64,000 bases of DNA from Desulfuromusa kysingii (GTDB lineage Bacteria > Desulfobacterota > Desulfuromonadia > Desulfuromonadales > Geopsychrobacteraceae), in contig NZ_FNQN01000003.1 of NCBI RefSeq assembly GCF_900107645.1, positions 391,817 through 455,816 on the forward strand, read 5' to 3'. The notes beneath the pieces were generated by a model. It was not told the DNA's origin. It searched no databases and saw only the letters and a list, made by a program, of their open reading frames with translations. Positions 1-7,728 of the stretch are shown piece by piece (the stretch's first letter is position 1; each line of letters opens with the position of its first letter). Position numbers and translations under genes: made by a program.

Positions 1-36
1 TCGCTTGCTATTGGCAATACCACTGCCTCGTTCCAT
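1..36 (-). CDS. Start of a minus-strand gene cut by the window edge
   Basis: An ATG on the minus strand at 36-34 opens a frame that stays open for the 12 codons available (MERGSGIANSKR). It is preceded by GGAAG and, further up, AGGAGG, so a translation start is plausible. Too little is visible to name a product. It is read in the same direction as the HTH gene at 101-424. Confidence 0.3.
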   Translation of the reverse strand, partial: MERGSGIANSKR

Positions 37-100
37 GATTCTTCCTTTCTAAACCTCCTTTCGTTTCTGGGTTGTCCACCCTTAATGATAGCGCAGGAGA

Positions 101-424
101 TTATTTCCCGTAAGACAAATTAATTCCTTCCTGAAGTGTGGATTTTTGAAGTTGGAGTGCTTCTGGCTTTGCTAGCCTTTTCTCGTTTGCTTCGGCGTAA
201 AGGATTTCGATGACTGTTGGCCAAAGTATGCGTATCACAGACCTGATTCTTACGTAGTGCTTACCGTCAACAAGCTCACCGCTAGCAATCCAATCATGCG
301 CGGTGCTTTTTGCCACTTTCATTTTTTCGGCAAAATCTTCAACCGTTAGCAGATCGCAGTTGTCGAAGTCGGGCTTAATATGTGATCCCATTGCCACTGC
401 TCTATATCCTTTAAAATCATCCAT
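101..424 (-). CDS. Excisionase/AlpA-like helix-turn-helix protein
   Basis: A 107-residue protein. Residues about 26-60 (LLTVEDFAEKMKVAKSTAHDWI) have the look of a MerR/excisionase-type winged helix-turn-helix: a 'T.. DFA..M.V.KST..DWI' recognition helix followed by a 'G.L..GKHYVRIRS' wing. Such proteins act as recombination directionality factors or small transcriptional regulators on integrative elements and plasmids. No good Shine-Dalgarno sits before the first ATG; a downstream ATG at residue 12 is an alternative start. A 484-bp non-coding stretch separates it from the divergent KfrA-like gene. Domain assignment is by eye; the specific role is inference. Confidence 0.6.
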   Translation of the reverse strand: MDDFKGYRAVAMGSHIKPDFDNCDLLTVEDFAEKMKVAKSTAHDWIASGELVDGKHYVRIRSVIRILWPTVIEILYAEANEKRLAKPEALQLQKSTLQEGINLSYGK

Positions 425-857
425 AGGAGAAGGATAAAATATTTTTTAAGAGAATTGGGTGGTGAAAAACACTCTAAAAGCACCTTTTTCTGACGAAATA
501 ATATAACTAAATTGGTTTTGTATAGAAAAAGGTCAAAAATGGGGTTTTTTCAAACGCAAATCACAATCAATTTACAGTACGCTTTAAATGATCATCACAA
601 AGGGATTTAGAAATAGGATAGAAAGTATGATCTTTTAAAATATTTCTATGAAACGAAAACGTGAAGAAGACTTTTTTGATAAGACATAGTTTCATAATGT
701 TTACAAAGAATTTTTCATTTAGGTAGTTTTCGTTGAAAGATACTATCTGGGAATTTATACGATCTTCTCGATCTTGATCTTATTATGAAAAATAAAGACT
801 TCACATTGCGAGGTCATAATTCTGAAAACAAATAAAATTAGTCAATGTTAAGTAACA
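425..857. other. AT-rich intergenic region between divergent genes
   Basis: This roughly 430-bp stretch separates the HTH gene from the KfrA-like gene. It is strongly AT-rich and I find no credible ORF with a ribosome binding site. It must hold the promoters of both divergent genes, but I cannot pick out convincing -35/-10 pairs. Confidence 0.5.
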
Positions 858-873
858 TTAGTAACGTTACTAA
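858..873. promoter_or_regulatory. Perfect 16-bp palindrome, likely operator of the KfrA-like gene
   Basis: TTAGTAACGTTACTAA is identical to its reverse complement and ends 35 bp before the ATG at 909. A further half-site-like AAGTAACATTA lies just upstream at 850-860. KfrA-type proteins of IncP plasmids bind a palindrome overlapping their own promoter and repress it, so autoregulation is the obvious reading. The palindrome is seen; binding is inferred. Confidence 0.6.
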
Positions 874-908
874 ATATTACCCTCAATACCAAAGAAAGGT
901 TGATTATC

Positions 909-1733
909 ATGGCAAAAGAACCGTCATATGAAAAAGTCGCAAACGTTTGCAATGAACTATTAAAGTTGGGTATGGAAAAACCTAGGATTAAAGAAGTATA
1001 TGCTCGCACTAAAGGTAGTCGAAATATTGCCCATGCTCATTGGAAGAGATGGCTTGGTGAGCAAGATTTGTTGGGTACAGTCAACAAAGTAGATATCCCT
1101 AAACCGTTGGCTGATACAATGTCTTTCTCTTTGACTCAGGCTAAAGAAGAGGGGTTTTCTACTGCAGAAGAGAGAATTGACGAGTTAACTCAAGAGGTAG
1201 AAAGTTATGAGACTGGAGTGGCAGAGCTTGGAGATCAAATAGAGTCACTTAATCAGTCCCGTCAACAGGAAAAGGATTCAGCTGAACAAAAAATTCTTGG
1301 CTTAGAGAGAGACGTTTCTGCCGCGTCAGCAGTCAATCAGCAAAAGCAAGAAACAATTGAAAAGCTTGAGTTTGAATTGAATGCTACACGAAAATCCTTG
1401 GGCCAATGCGAACTTAATTTGGAAAAAACAATATTATTCTGTAGCCGATTAGAAAAAGAATTAGCTGAAATTAAGACAAGAGAGTTAGGTCAGAATGAAA
1501 AGCTTTCATCATTACAAAAGAAAAACATTTCGCTCGAAAGGCTGGTTTCCATTAAAGACACGGAAATTTTAAATCTTACATCTCAGCTAAAAACAGCTGA
1601 CTACAAAATTGAGCAACTGAGCGCAGACAATGCAGAGCTTTCATCTAGAGTTTCTACGTCCTTCTTGGAGAAAAGATTTACTGAGCTTGAAGAAAAACTT
1701 CAGCAGCGAGTAGAAGGGCAAAGAGACTGCTAA
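909..1733 (+). CDS. KfrA-like DNA-binding coiled-coil protein
   Basis: A 274-residue protein. The N-terminal ~55 residues (SYEKVANVCNELL...GSRNIAHAHWKRW) match the KfrA N-terminal DNA-binding domain type, and residues about 80-265 form an almost unbroken E/K/Q-rich coiled coil. KfrA proteins of broad-host-range plasmids bind DNA, autorepress, and help stable inheritance, possibly by forming filamentous structures. I place the start at ATG 909 rather than the upstream TTG at 900, because AAAGAAAGG ends at 899, an ideal distance. It lies directly downstream of a perfect palindrome. Its presence suggests the element has plasmid ancestry. No ParA/ParB pair is visible beside it. Confidence 0.75.
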   Translation: MAKEPSYEKVANVCNELLKLGMEKPRIKEVYARTKGSRNIAHAHWKRWLGEQDLLGTVNKVDIPKPLADTMSFSLTQAKEEGFSTAEERIDELTQEVESYETGVAELGDQIESLNQSRQQEKDSAEQKILGLERDVSAASAVNQQKQETIEKLEFELNATRKSLGQCELNLEKTILFCSRLEKELAEIKTRELGQNEKLSSLQKKNISLERLVSIKDTEILNLTSQLKTADYKIEQLSADNAELSSRVSTSFLEKRFTELEEKLQQRVEGQRDC

Positions 1734-1893
1734 AGTTTAAGTCTATCAAGATTGATATGTATAGTCGTTTTTTGAGCTAAAATCTAATATTGCTTGGCAA
1801 TCGGTTCTCTTCAAATTTTCGTCAATCGAAGACCACCAAAAACACCAAATGGTGCTAACTTTCAAAGATTAGAAAAGACCTTTTTGGGGCCAT

Positions 1894-1962
1894 TTCAGTT
1901 GGGGGAGTAACATACCCAGTCGTATAAAATAGCTTCCGAAATTCAGTTGGGGGATGTAACAC
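1894..1962. repeat. Pair of ~20-bp direct repeats (TTCAGTTGGGGGA..TAACA)
   Basis: TTCAGTTGGGGGAGTAACA (1894-1912) recurs as TTCAGTTGGGGGATGTAACA (1942-1961), start-to-start distance 48 bp. The motif is unusually G-rich for its AT-rich surroundings. It could be a protein-binding site or a relic of a duplicated element; the sequence does not decide. Confidence 0.6.
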
Positions 1963-2443
1963 CTAAACTTATTTTAATCCTCTCTGGGAGGGCTAGCAAT
2001 TTTCAACGCATTTTGCCATCCAATTTTATCTCTTCCAGAGATCTTCATCTTTCTTTAGCGATCATATCGTTAAAGAATCGAAAGCTGTAGAGTTCCTAAA
2101 CTTCAAAGAGTGAAAAAGTAAATGACTTGAGTACACGCTAAGAACAATCACAGGTAAAGATCAGTCGTCTAGAGCGTAAGAATGTTTCTCTTACTTCAGA
2201 AGTAGCGAAGTTGGGATTTGAGGGAAGAATTGTTGAGCACTAACATCGTCTAAGATTAAATGAGGACAGTAAAGACGTTCAATCCGATCGCCAGAACTAG
2301 ACGTTTATTGAATTGAAAATTTATTCCTATGGAAGCTTCTGCTGAAGCAATAATAAATAAAATTTTTGGATCGACATTTTATGACTAGTATAAACACTTA
2401 TCTCTTCGCTATAATCTGATTATCGAAAGAGCAATAACTGCAC

Positions 2444-2500
2444 CACTATTAATCAATTCGCGTACCACCCGCACTACTATTAAGCATTCCGCGTACCATC
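2444..2500. repeat. Pair of 26-bp imperfect direct repeats ending in CGCGTACCA
   Basis: The copy at 2444-2469 (CACTATTAATCAATTCGCGT then ACCACC) and the copy at 2475-2500 (TACTATTAAGCATTCCGCGT then ACCATC) align without gaps with a 31-bp period, close to three helical turns. They lie about 80 bp before the start at 2582. Iteron-like or operator function is possible. Confidence 0.6.
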
Positions 2501-2581
2501 GAAATCTCTTTTGAAAATGGATTTTTTTTAAAGGGATAGCTTCGTTCAAAATTCGTCATTCACAATGGCAAGGAGGTGTTC

Positions 2582-2812
2582 GTGCGTAAAAAAAATGAGC
2601 AGACAGTTGAGGTTTTTAGTGATGCTTTGAATGAATGGCTCATGGCTCTAAAGCAAGGTGGAAAATTTCGAATAAGTATTCCGCCAAAGAAATTAAATCG
2701 GATGGAGATGGGGATATTGCAGGAAAGAATGAAAGAGTGCGAAGTAGATTATGATGATGCTGCTGCCTTAAAACTTTGTGAAGTAATCCAGGAGATCAAC
2801 AGCAAAAAATAG
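2582..2812 (+). CDS. Small hypothetical protein
   Basis: About 76 residues, charged and soluble, rich in K/E (ends ...LCEVIQEINSKK). I choose GTG 2582 as the start because AAGGAGG ends at 2576, giving 5-nt spacing; the upstream GTG at 2576 overlaps the ribosome binding site itself. I recognise no domain. It precedes the small membrane protein and AAA+ operon and may be expressed with them. Confidence 0.6.
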   Translation: MRKKNEQTVEVFSDALNEWLMALKQGGKFRISIPPKKLNRMEMGILQERMKECEVDYDDAAALKLCEVIQEINSKK

Positions 2813-2896
2813 ACATTTTGTAGACCTTGATGGAAACGTTACTCAAGCGATATTTCAGTGCATTGAAAATGTAGCAATTAACTTGAGGAGTTTAAT

Positions 2897-3163
2897 ATGA
2901 CATATGGTTCAAGTGAAGACGTAGAAATCGCAGCAGTTGGTGCATGTCTTCCGGGACTCGTGATTCTGGCCTGGATTGTCATAACAACGGGCTGTTTTTT
3001 TATGATCTGCGCAGGAAACCTAAAGTTCGGATTAGTTATTTATTCACCGCTATTCCTCCTGACTATGGTTGCCTGTTTCTGGCTGTCTGGTACTGACGTT
3101 GTACCTTTTGTAGATCTTCCAGAACAGATCAACTATGCCGGTTATACGATCACGAAAGGTTAG
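2897..3163 (+). CDS. Small membrane protein with two hydrophobic helices
   Basis: 88 residues with two hydrophobic stretches, about residues 17-38 (LPGLVILAWIVITTGCFFMI) and 43-65, joined by a very short loop, so a two-helix membrane hairpin is likely. A GAGG ribosome binding site precedes ATG 2897. The stop lies 5 bp before the AAA+ ATPase gene, so the two are probably co-transcribed. No known family recognised. Its tight linkage to an ATPase raises the possibility that it is the membrane partner or effector of the ATPase, which is inference only. Confidence 0.65.
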   Translation: MTYGSSEDVEIAAVGACLPGLVILAWIVITTGCFFMICAGNLKFGLVIYSPLFLLTMVACFWLSGTDVVPFVDLPEQINYAGYTITKG

Positions 3164-3168
3164 GGCTT

Positions 3169-4914
3169 ATGCACCGTAAAAAGTTACCAACGATCAAATA
3201 CCCTAAAGGGGTCGTCCTTGAAGAACTGTCAGCGGTTGCTCTGGTTGACTGGTTAGCAAGTGAAGCTGTACGTCTCTCTAAGCTGTTGCCAGTAAAATTT
3301 CAGCGCCATGAGGAAGACGGAGAGGAATATTTAATCAAGCGTTCTGTCTGGGTGGAATTCTGCGCAATTGTCAAAAAAGAGGTGTTTCTTGGCAACGATA
3401 TTTATCCTTACTATATCGTCCAGAAAGTTGTTGAGAAAGTTTTAAACTCTTTAGCTGTTCCAGATATCACAAGGACTATTTTGGTATCAAGTGAAACATG
3501 GCAGGGTTTATCGTTGGATGAAGGTAATGACCTGTTGTCGACCGAGGACACTGAGATTGTTACTGAGGAAGTCATGCGTAAGGTCATCTCTATTGGAAAA
3601 AAATCTCCGGTTAAAAACCCGTATCGGAAGCTCAAAGATCTTGGGTTTGCTTTAGAAGATTCTGATTTCGATATGGTTTTCGACTCAAAAGAAACATGGG
3701 AGATTTTCAGGCTTAATAAAGCCGGAACAATTGAAATTCCGGATATGTCCCCCCAGGCAAAATGTCGGCGGCAATGCGAAAAAATTTTAAACGTAAAAAA
3801 AGTAAAAAAGGCTCAACTGGGTACTCGAAACACTGACAAAAAAGGAATCTTTGAAGAATTACCTTATGTTATTGAGTCTGCAATTAGCTGTGCAGAAAGC
3901 CCCAGTGACTTTAATGAAATTACGGATTTTGCGTCTGAATTGTTGGTCGCAATTCAGACGATTTACGATAGATACAAGCCAAACTGGCAGATGATTTATT
4001 GGGCGGATCCTGCATTGTTTTTTGACTTCGCCAGAAAGCCTGTTTTGACTCAAACAGAATCGGTGCCTTTTGTTGATAAGGTCATGCGGATCTTAAATGA
4101 TCTTTGCCCAAATCGAGAAAAGCCGATTGCAGAACTGCTTTTGACGGTTGTTAGACGGTTAACCGGCGATCAAGACGCTGTTTATCCGCTGCTCTATGGC
4201 GATCCTGGAACCGGCAAGACATTTCTCGTTGAACAACTTTCAGATGCTTTTACAGAAGCGGGGCTAAAAACACACTATATCCACCAGCCCATGACCGGAA
4301 GCCTCCGTAGTGACTCCAACGATGTCTCTATGTCGCTGGAGGGGACCACGTCAAAATGGGGTAACGGTCGCCACGGTATTATTTACAATAATATTTTTCT
4401 TCCGACCATGAAGCTAGGTTTAGTCGCTCTTGACGAGTTGGATAAATGCGGTATTCACGATTATTTAGTGTCGCTTTTAGATCCTCGCCAGCAGCTTCAG
4501 GATGCTTTCTGGAGGGATTTTTTTGCAAAAATTGATATGCGATCAAAGGTTATGTTTTTTGGTACAGCCAATAATATTGAGCTTATCCGGAAGGGAGGCA
4601 CCGCTCCGCTTTGGTCGCGTCTGGCACCTATCGAAACGCCACCATATACCGTCAATGAAGCCATTGAACTGGTGACAAACTTGGTCTGTAAGCGTCAGCA
4701 GTTTGAAATCTTTACAGACACCCGGGCAGTAGAAAGTATCACTGATTCAGTAGTGCACCAATATGATGGCCGATCTTTACCGAGTGTTCGGGCAATCTTA
4801 GATCAAGTTAAACGAGAGTTGCACTTGCGCCGGTATCCGAGCCTTGAGCGAATTCTATCTAAGCGCAGAGAAGAATATCATTCCCCGATCGGAATCGGCT
4901 TTGCAGTTAAGTAG
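3169..4914 (+). CDS. Lon-like AAA+ ATPase without a protease domain
   Basis: 581 residues. The N-terminal ~320 residues have no domain I recognise. An AAA+ module follows: Walker A GDPGTGKT at 344-351, Walker B LVALDELDK with D422/E423, a 'LLDPRQQ...F.R.FF..IDMRSKVMFFGTANN' stretch carrying sensor 1, and an arginine-finger region (LWSRLAPIE). The order DEIDK - LLDPxQ - FxDxxxxxDxSxVMFxATxN is characteristic of the Lon ATPase module, yet there is no C-terminal Ser-Lys protease domain; the protein ends with a helical lid. It probably remodels or unfolds a protein substrate. It is the first large gene of a compact operon leading into three phosphoesterases (spacing 8 bp to the next gene). Confidence 0.75.
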   Translation: MHRKKLPTIKYPKGVVLEELSAVALVDWLASEAVRLSKLLPVKFQRHEEDGEEYLIKRSVWVEFCAIVKKEVFLGNDIYPYYIVQKVVEKVLNSLAVPDITRTILVSSETWQGLSLDEGNDLLSTEDTEIVTEEVMRKVISIGKKSPVKNPYRKLKDLGFALEDSDFDMVFDSKETWEIFRLNKAGTIEIPDMSPQAKCRRQCEKILNVKKVKKAQLGTRNTDKKGIFEELPYVIESAISCAESPSDFNEITDFASELLVAIQTIYDRYKPNWQMIYWADPALFFDFARKPVLTQTESVPFVDKVMRILNDLCPNREKPIAELLLTVVRRLTGDQDAVYPLLYGDPGTGKTFLVEQLSDAFTEAGLKTHYIHQPMTGSLRSDSNDVSMSLEGTTSKWGNGRHGIIYNNIFLPTMKLGLVALDELDKCGIHDYLVSLLDPRQQLQDAFWRDFFAKIDMRSKVMFFGTANNIELIRKGGTAPLWSRLAPIETPPYTVNEAIELVTNLVCKRQQFEIFTDTRAVESITDSVVHQYDGRSLPSVRAILDQVKRELHLRRYPSLERILSKRREEYHSPIGIGFAVK

Positions 4915-4922
4915 GAGAAATA

Positions 4923-5429
4923 ATGAAAGAGATTTTTTTGACCGCTGATCATCATTTTGGGCATCACAAAATTTTGCAATACGAAGAAAAGCGGGGCGTC
5001 CGGTTCTCTAGTATTGAGGAGCATGACGAGTTTCTGATCGAACAGTGGAATGCAGTCGTGCGGCCTGTCGATACTGTATATCACTTGGGCGATCTTGCTT
5101 TTGGTCATCAGGGATTCAATGTTGCGCGTCGGTTGAACGGATACAAAAAATTGATCCTCGGCAATCACGACATTTTAGATACCCAGGACTATTTGCAGGT
5201 TTTCGCAAAATTACACGGATCGTTGTTTTTTAAAGGGACTGCGTTATTGTCGCACATCCCGGTCCACCCCCAGCAACTTAACTCTCGTTACCTTTTTAAC
5301 GTCCACGGACATATGCACGGTCGGGCAGGAATTGAGGATAAAAGATATATCGATATTGGCGTAGATGCATGGGATTTTAAGCCGGTTGCGTGGAGTGATT
5401 TGAAAAAAGTCATGGAGGAAAGATTATGA
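4923..5429 (+). CDS. Calcineurin-like metallophosphoesterase (first of three)
   Basis: 168 residues with the complete metallophosphoesterase motif set: D-x-H near the N-terminus (TADHHFGH, residues 8-12), GDLAFG, GNHD, a later HIPVH and GHMHG near the C-terminus. The arrangement resembles short phage- and plasmid-encoded phosphoesterases. The family hydrolyses phosphomono- or diesters with two bound metal ions; the substrate here is unknown. Start ATG 4923 follows TAGGAGAA. It overlaps the next ORF by an ATGA (5426-5429), indicating translational coupling. Two further phosphoesterases of different subfamilies follow. Confidence 0.85.
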   Translation: MKEIFLTADHHFGHHKILQYEEKRGVRFSSIEEHDEFLIEQWNAVVRPVDTVYHLGDLAFGHQGFNVARRLNGYKKLILGNHDILDTQDYLQVFAKLHGSLFFKGTALLSHIPVHPQQLNSRYLFNVHGHMHGRAGIEDKRYIDIGVDAWDFKPVAWSDLKKVMEERL

Positions 5430-5626
5430 ACTGTTCATGCGGAGCCACCCCTAAACTAGAGACAATTATTATCACGAAACTTCGTCACGGCACACTGTTG
5501 AAGGGTTGTCGGGTTGAGTGCACCTGTGGAACCAAAACGAAGATTTTTCTTGTCGGTTCTGAGCGGAATGTAAACCAATGTAACGATCTGGCCGTCCAAA
5601 GTTGGAGTGGAGGGCACAAAGCATGA
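5426..5626 (+). CDS. Lar-like small zinc-finger protein
   Basis: 66 residues with two Cys pairs, C-x-CG near residue 3-6 and C-x-CG near residue 32-35, and a C-terminal 'CNDLAVQSWSGG' tail. The layout CxCG..P.L ... V.C.CG....F ... A...W is that of the Lar/restriction-alleviation-like zinc ribbons common in phages. Start and stop both overlap their neighbours by ATGA (5426-5429 and 5623-5626), so it is translated as part of the phosphoesterase operon. Whether it alleviates restriction or supports the enzymes here is not shown; family call is by pattern only. Confidence 0.55.
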   Translation: MNCSCGATPKLETIIITKLRHGTLLKGCRVECTCGTKTKIFLVGSERNVNQCNDLAVQSWSGGHKA

Positions 5627-6402
5627 AACGCCTAATTGCAATTGGCGACATCCACGGGCACCTGTCAAAACTGGATCATCTGCTGAGTCAGGTCCAACCA
5701 ACAGACCAAGATCAGCTGGTTTTCTTGGGTGACTACATTGACCGTGGGCCTCAGTCAAAGCAAGTGATCGATGCACTGATCGATCTACAAATGGAATACC
5801 CGAAAACCGTTTTTCTGCGCGGTAATCATGAACAACTGTTTCTCGATGCGCTGATTAACTGCGGAGCCATTGAAGGAGAAAGGCTTGAAGAGATGTCTCT
5901 GTCATGGGCCCAGAAAATGAGGCGCGATACAGATGTGGCCTGCTTTAAACGAAATGGTGGTGATAAGACGTTAAAAAGCTATGCAGTAGAAGTGGTGCGG
6001 GATAACTCTGAAGAACACACGCTTTGTCCCAAATACATCATGCTGGGAGAGATTCCGCAGACTCATATTGAGTTTCTTCAAGCAACTCAATATTACTTTA
6101 AAACACCCGGTTATATCTTCGTTCACGCTGGGGTTGATTTTCGGAAGGATAAATTAGAGGAACAGGAAATCCACACTCTCCTATGGGATCGCAGCCTTGA
6201 TGGCTGGAATCATGACGAGCGTGCTCTGGTTATCGGTCATACTCCTGTTGCATCCGAAGACAATCACCCTTTAGTTACAGGTGACCTTATAATGCTGGAT
6301 ACCGGGGCAGCATATGGCCGTGCATTATCGGCTATGGATTTGCTAACCGGTGAAATCTGGCAGTCAGATCACAAACGGGGGAAAGGTCAACAAACATTAT
6401 GA
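5623..6402 (+). CDS. PPP-family serine/threonine phosphatase-like protein (second of three)
   Basis: 259 residues carrying the PPP signature: GDIHGH near the N-terminus, GDYIDRGP, GNHE, a later FVHAGVD and IGHTP. This set is typical of bacterial PrpA/PrpB-type protein phosphatases and of diadenosine-polyphosphate hydrolases (ApaH). The 'HTLLWDRS' segment is also usual in this group. I prefer ATG 5623 over the TTG at 5602 because GGAGGG sits between them at good spacing and the GDIHG motif then lies close to the N-terminus. ATGA overlaps couple it to both neighbours. Substrate (phosphoprotein or nucleotide) cannot be decided. Confidence 0.85.
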   Translation: MKRLIAIGDIHGHLSKLDHLLSQVQPTDQDQLVFLGDYIDRGPQSKQVIDALIDLQMEYPKTVFLRGNHEQLFLDALINCGAIEGERLEEMSLSWAQKMRRDTDVACFKRNGGDKTLKSYAVEVVRDNSEEHTLCPKYIMLGEIPQTHIEFLQATQYYFKTPGYIFVHAGVDFRKDKLEEQEIHTLLWDRSLDGWNHDERALVIGHTPVASEDNHPLVTGDLIMLDTGAAYGRALSAMDLLTGEIWQSDHKRGKGQQTL

Positions 6403-7160
6403 AAATCATACCGCTTGCGGACATGCACATCGAAAGCCACTGGCAGCAACTCGGCAAATACAAAGGAACAGCGGACGTTGTAATCGCTGCTGGAGACATT
6501 CACTCAAAAACGGACGGGCCGGCAGAACTGAGACGCATCTTTGGCGATAGAGAGATCGTCTATATTGCTGGCAATCACGAATATTATGGATCGGTCCTTA
6601 AAGATGAGGATGAAAGACTTCGCAAAGCTTGCACAAGGCAAGGCGTCAATTTTCTTCAATGTGACACCGTAGAAATTAACGGCATCGCTTTTGCCGGGTG
6701 CACTCTTTGGGCAGATTACAAGTTATTTGGTGAAGACAGTGAGGCCGAAGCCCGTTTCCAGGTTGGTCAATATCTTAACGATTACCGTGCCATCAGGTTT
6801 GATCGCGACGATTACCGGCCGATCAGTACATTGCAGACTCTCCAGATACATGAACAGCACAAGGCTTGGTTGATCGAGCAGTTTGAGGTTTACCGGGAGA
6901 AACCGCTGGTCATTGTGACTCATCATGGTCCATCGGCAAAATGCATTCACCCGGCTTACACAGACGACCTTGTAAGCGCCGGATTCGCCAGTGACCTCGA
7001 TCATCTGGTCGAGCAGAGTGGCGCCAAATATTGGGTTTGCGGACATAGTCATGTCTGTCAGCACTTCAAGATTGGCGAGACGGAGGTTTGGCAGAACTGT
7101 AAAGGGTATGCGAGAGAGAAGATTGAGGGGTTCAATCCCTGGCTGGAGTTGGAGATCTAA
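6399..7160 (+). CDS. Calcineurin-like metallophosphoesterase (third of three)
   Basis: 253 residues. Motifs: LADMHIE (D-x-H), AAGDIHSKT, AGNHEYY, VTHHGPS and CGHSH, in the usual order for metallophosphoesterases of the 'GDxxDxxGNHE...GHxH' type. It overlaps the PPP phosphatase by ATGA at 6399-6402, so all three phosphoesterases are translationally coupled. A hairpin resembling a terminator begins 12 bp after its stop (7172-7206). The closest look-alikes I know are uncharacterised metallophosphoesterases; role unknown. Confidence 0.85.
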   Translation: MKIIPLADMHIESHWQQLGKYKGTADVVIAAGDIHSKTDGPAELRRIFGDREIVYIAGNHEYYGSVLKDEDERLRKACTRQGVNFLQCDTVEINGIAFAGCTLWADYKLFGEDSEAEARFQVGQYLNDYRAIRFDRDDYRPISTLQTLQIHEQHKAWLIEQFEVYREKPLVIVTHHGPSAKCIHPAYTDDLVSAGFASDLDHLVEQSGAKYWVCGHSHVCQHFKIGETEVWQNCKGYAREKIEGFNPWLELEI

Positions 7161-7168
7161 ACAGATTT

Positions 7169-7213
7169 ACTCCCCGCTGGAGCAGGCTATTCGGCTTCTG
7201 GCGGGGTTCTTTC
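7169..7213 (+). terminator. Stem-loop after the phosphoesterase operon; first copy of a 45-nt repeat
   Basis: CCCCGC (7172-7177) pairs with GCGGGG (7201-7206), followed by TTCTTTCT. Placement right after the last phosphoesterase stop suggests a terminator, though the T-run is interrupted. A similar 45-nt sequence in the same orientation recurs at 8001-8045. Confidence 0.45.
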
Positions 7214-7223
7214 TGAGAAGGAC

Positions 7224-7341
7224 AATGGTGCATTGCAACGGTAAAGGTGAGCCTGATTTTTTCTGGATCTACTTTATCCGCACGAACAGGACCTTGCGAT
7301 CATCGAGATTGCGGGTCGAGCATGGAGGACCGGCGGAATGA
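7224..7341 (+). CDS. Possible 38-residue ORF
   Basis: ATG GTG CAT TGC opens a short frame (begins MVHCNGKGEPDFFWIYF) that ends in an ATGA overlap with the next start at 7338. The overlap and the aromatic-rich composition are the only support. It has no recognisable domain and only a weak AAGGA upstream. Confidence 0.25.
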
Positions 7342-7542
7342 AATTATCCGTGCTTGGGGGGGCATATTATTCACCAGCTTCCTCGGCTACGGGATCTGCC
7401 CTGGTATGAAAGAGTTCCTGTTGCCGCTTGGCTCCGAGGTCAAACAATTCCCGGCATTGAAGGACTGCTGGTATCTGAACAGAATTTTTATTACCCCTGG
7501 GACTATGACATCTGGAAAGCCGGTCTGCCGGCATTGGATTAG
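7338..7542 (+). pseudogene. Small W/Y-rich gene broken at a G7 run
   Basis: ATG 7338, preceded by GGAGG (7324-7328), opens MKLSVLGG and then meets seven consecutive G (7356-7362). Reading on in the original frame leads to an early stop. The alternative frame that begins after the G-run encodes a convincing, aromatic-rich stretch (HQLPRLRDLPWYERV ... FYYPWDYDIWKAGLPALD) ending at 7542. One base gained or lost in the homopolymer would fuse them into a ~67-residue protein. It may be a real frameshift mutation, phase-variable slippage, or a sequencing error. Confidence 0.4.
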
Positions 7543-7545
7543 TCA

Positions 7546-7695
7546 ATGAACGATCTTAGCCCCCAGTTTAACCGGGTTGTGTTTGTGCGCTCTCTGGATC
7601 GGCAGATGATCGAGGAGCTTTACAATAAAGCGACTAATCCATCAGAGATTATCCAGCGGGGCGCTTGGCAACTCCATCATGCGTCAGAGCAATAA
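7546..7695 (+). CDS. Small hypothetical protein (49 residues)
   Basis: ATG 7546 to TAA 7695 encodes 49 residues (starts MNDLSPQFNRVVFVRSL, ends WQLHHASEQ). It begins 3 bp after the preceding broken small gene, suggesting a cluster of tiny co-oriented genes. There is no strong ribosome binding site, so translation would rely on coupling. No domain recognised. Confidence 0.35.
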   Translation: MNDLSPQFNRVVFVRSLDRQMIEELYNKATNPSEIIQRGAWQLHHASEQ

Positions 7696-7728
7696 AAGAA
7701 GCTTTTTTCAAGCAGGAAGGGGGTCTTT

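Larger units (their letters stand above)
1734..2581. other. 848-bp non-coding region with two sets of short direct repeats
   Basis: I see no supportable gene between the KfrA-like gene and the small ORF at 2582. The region holds two imperfect direct-repeat pairs, annotated separately at 1894-1962 and 2444-2500. The remainder is AT-rich and has no obvious hairpin terminator or ORF with a ribosome binding site. A replication origin or partition site is possible, but nothing here proves it. Confidence 0.45.

Noticed and set aside
5456..5776. Minus-strand 106-codon frame
   Set aside because: Antisense to the zinc-finger and PPP phosphatase genes, which are clearly supported.
6991..7341. 116-codon plus-strand frame overlapping the third phosphoesterase
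   Set aside because: Its first half lies out of frame inside a well-supported gene; only the last ~38 codons after 7224 might be used.
7247..7549. 100-codon frame across the small W/Y-rich gene
   Set aside because: Composition looks random, and the overlapping frame gives a more protein-like product.
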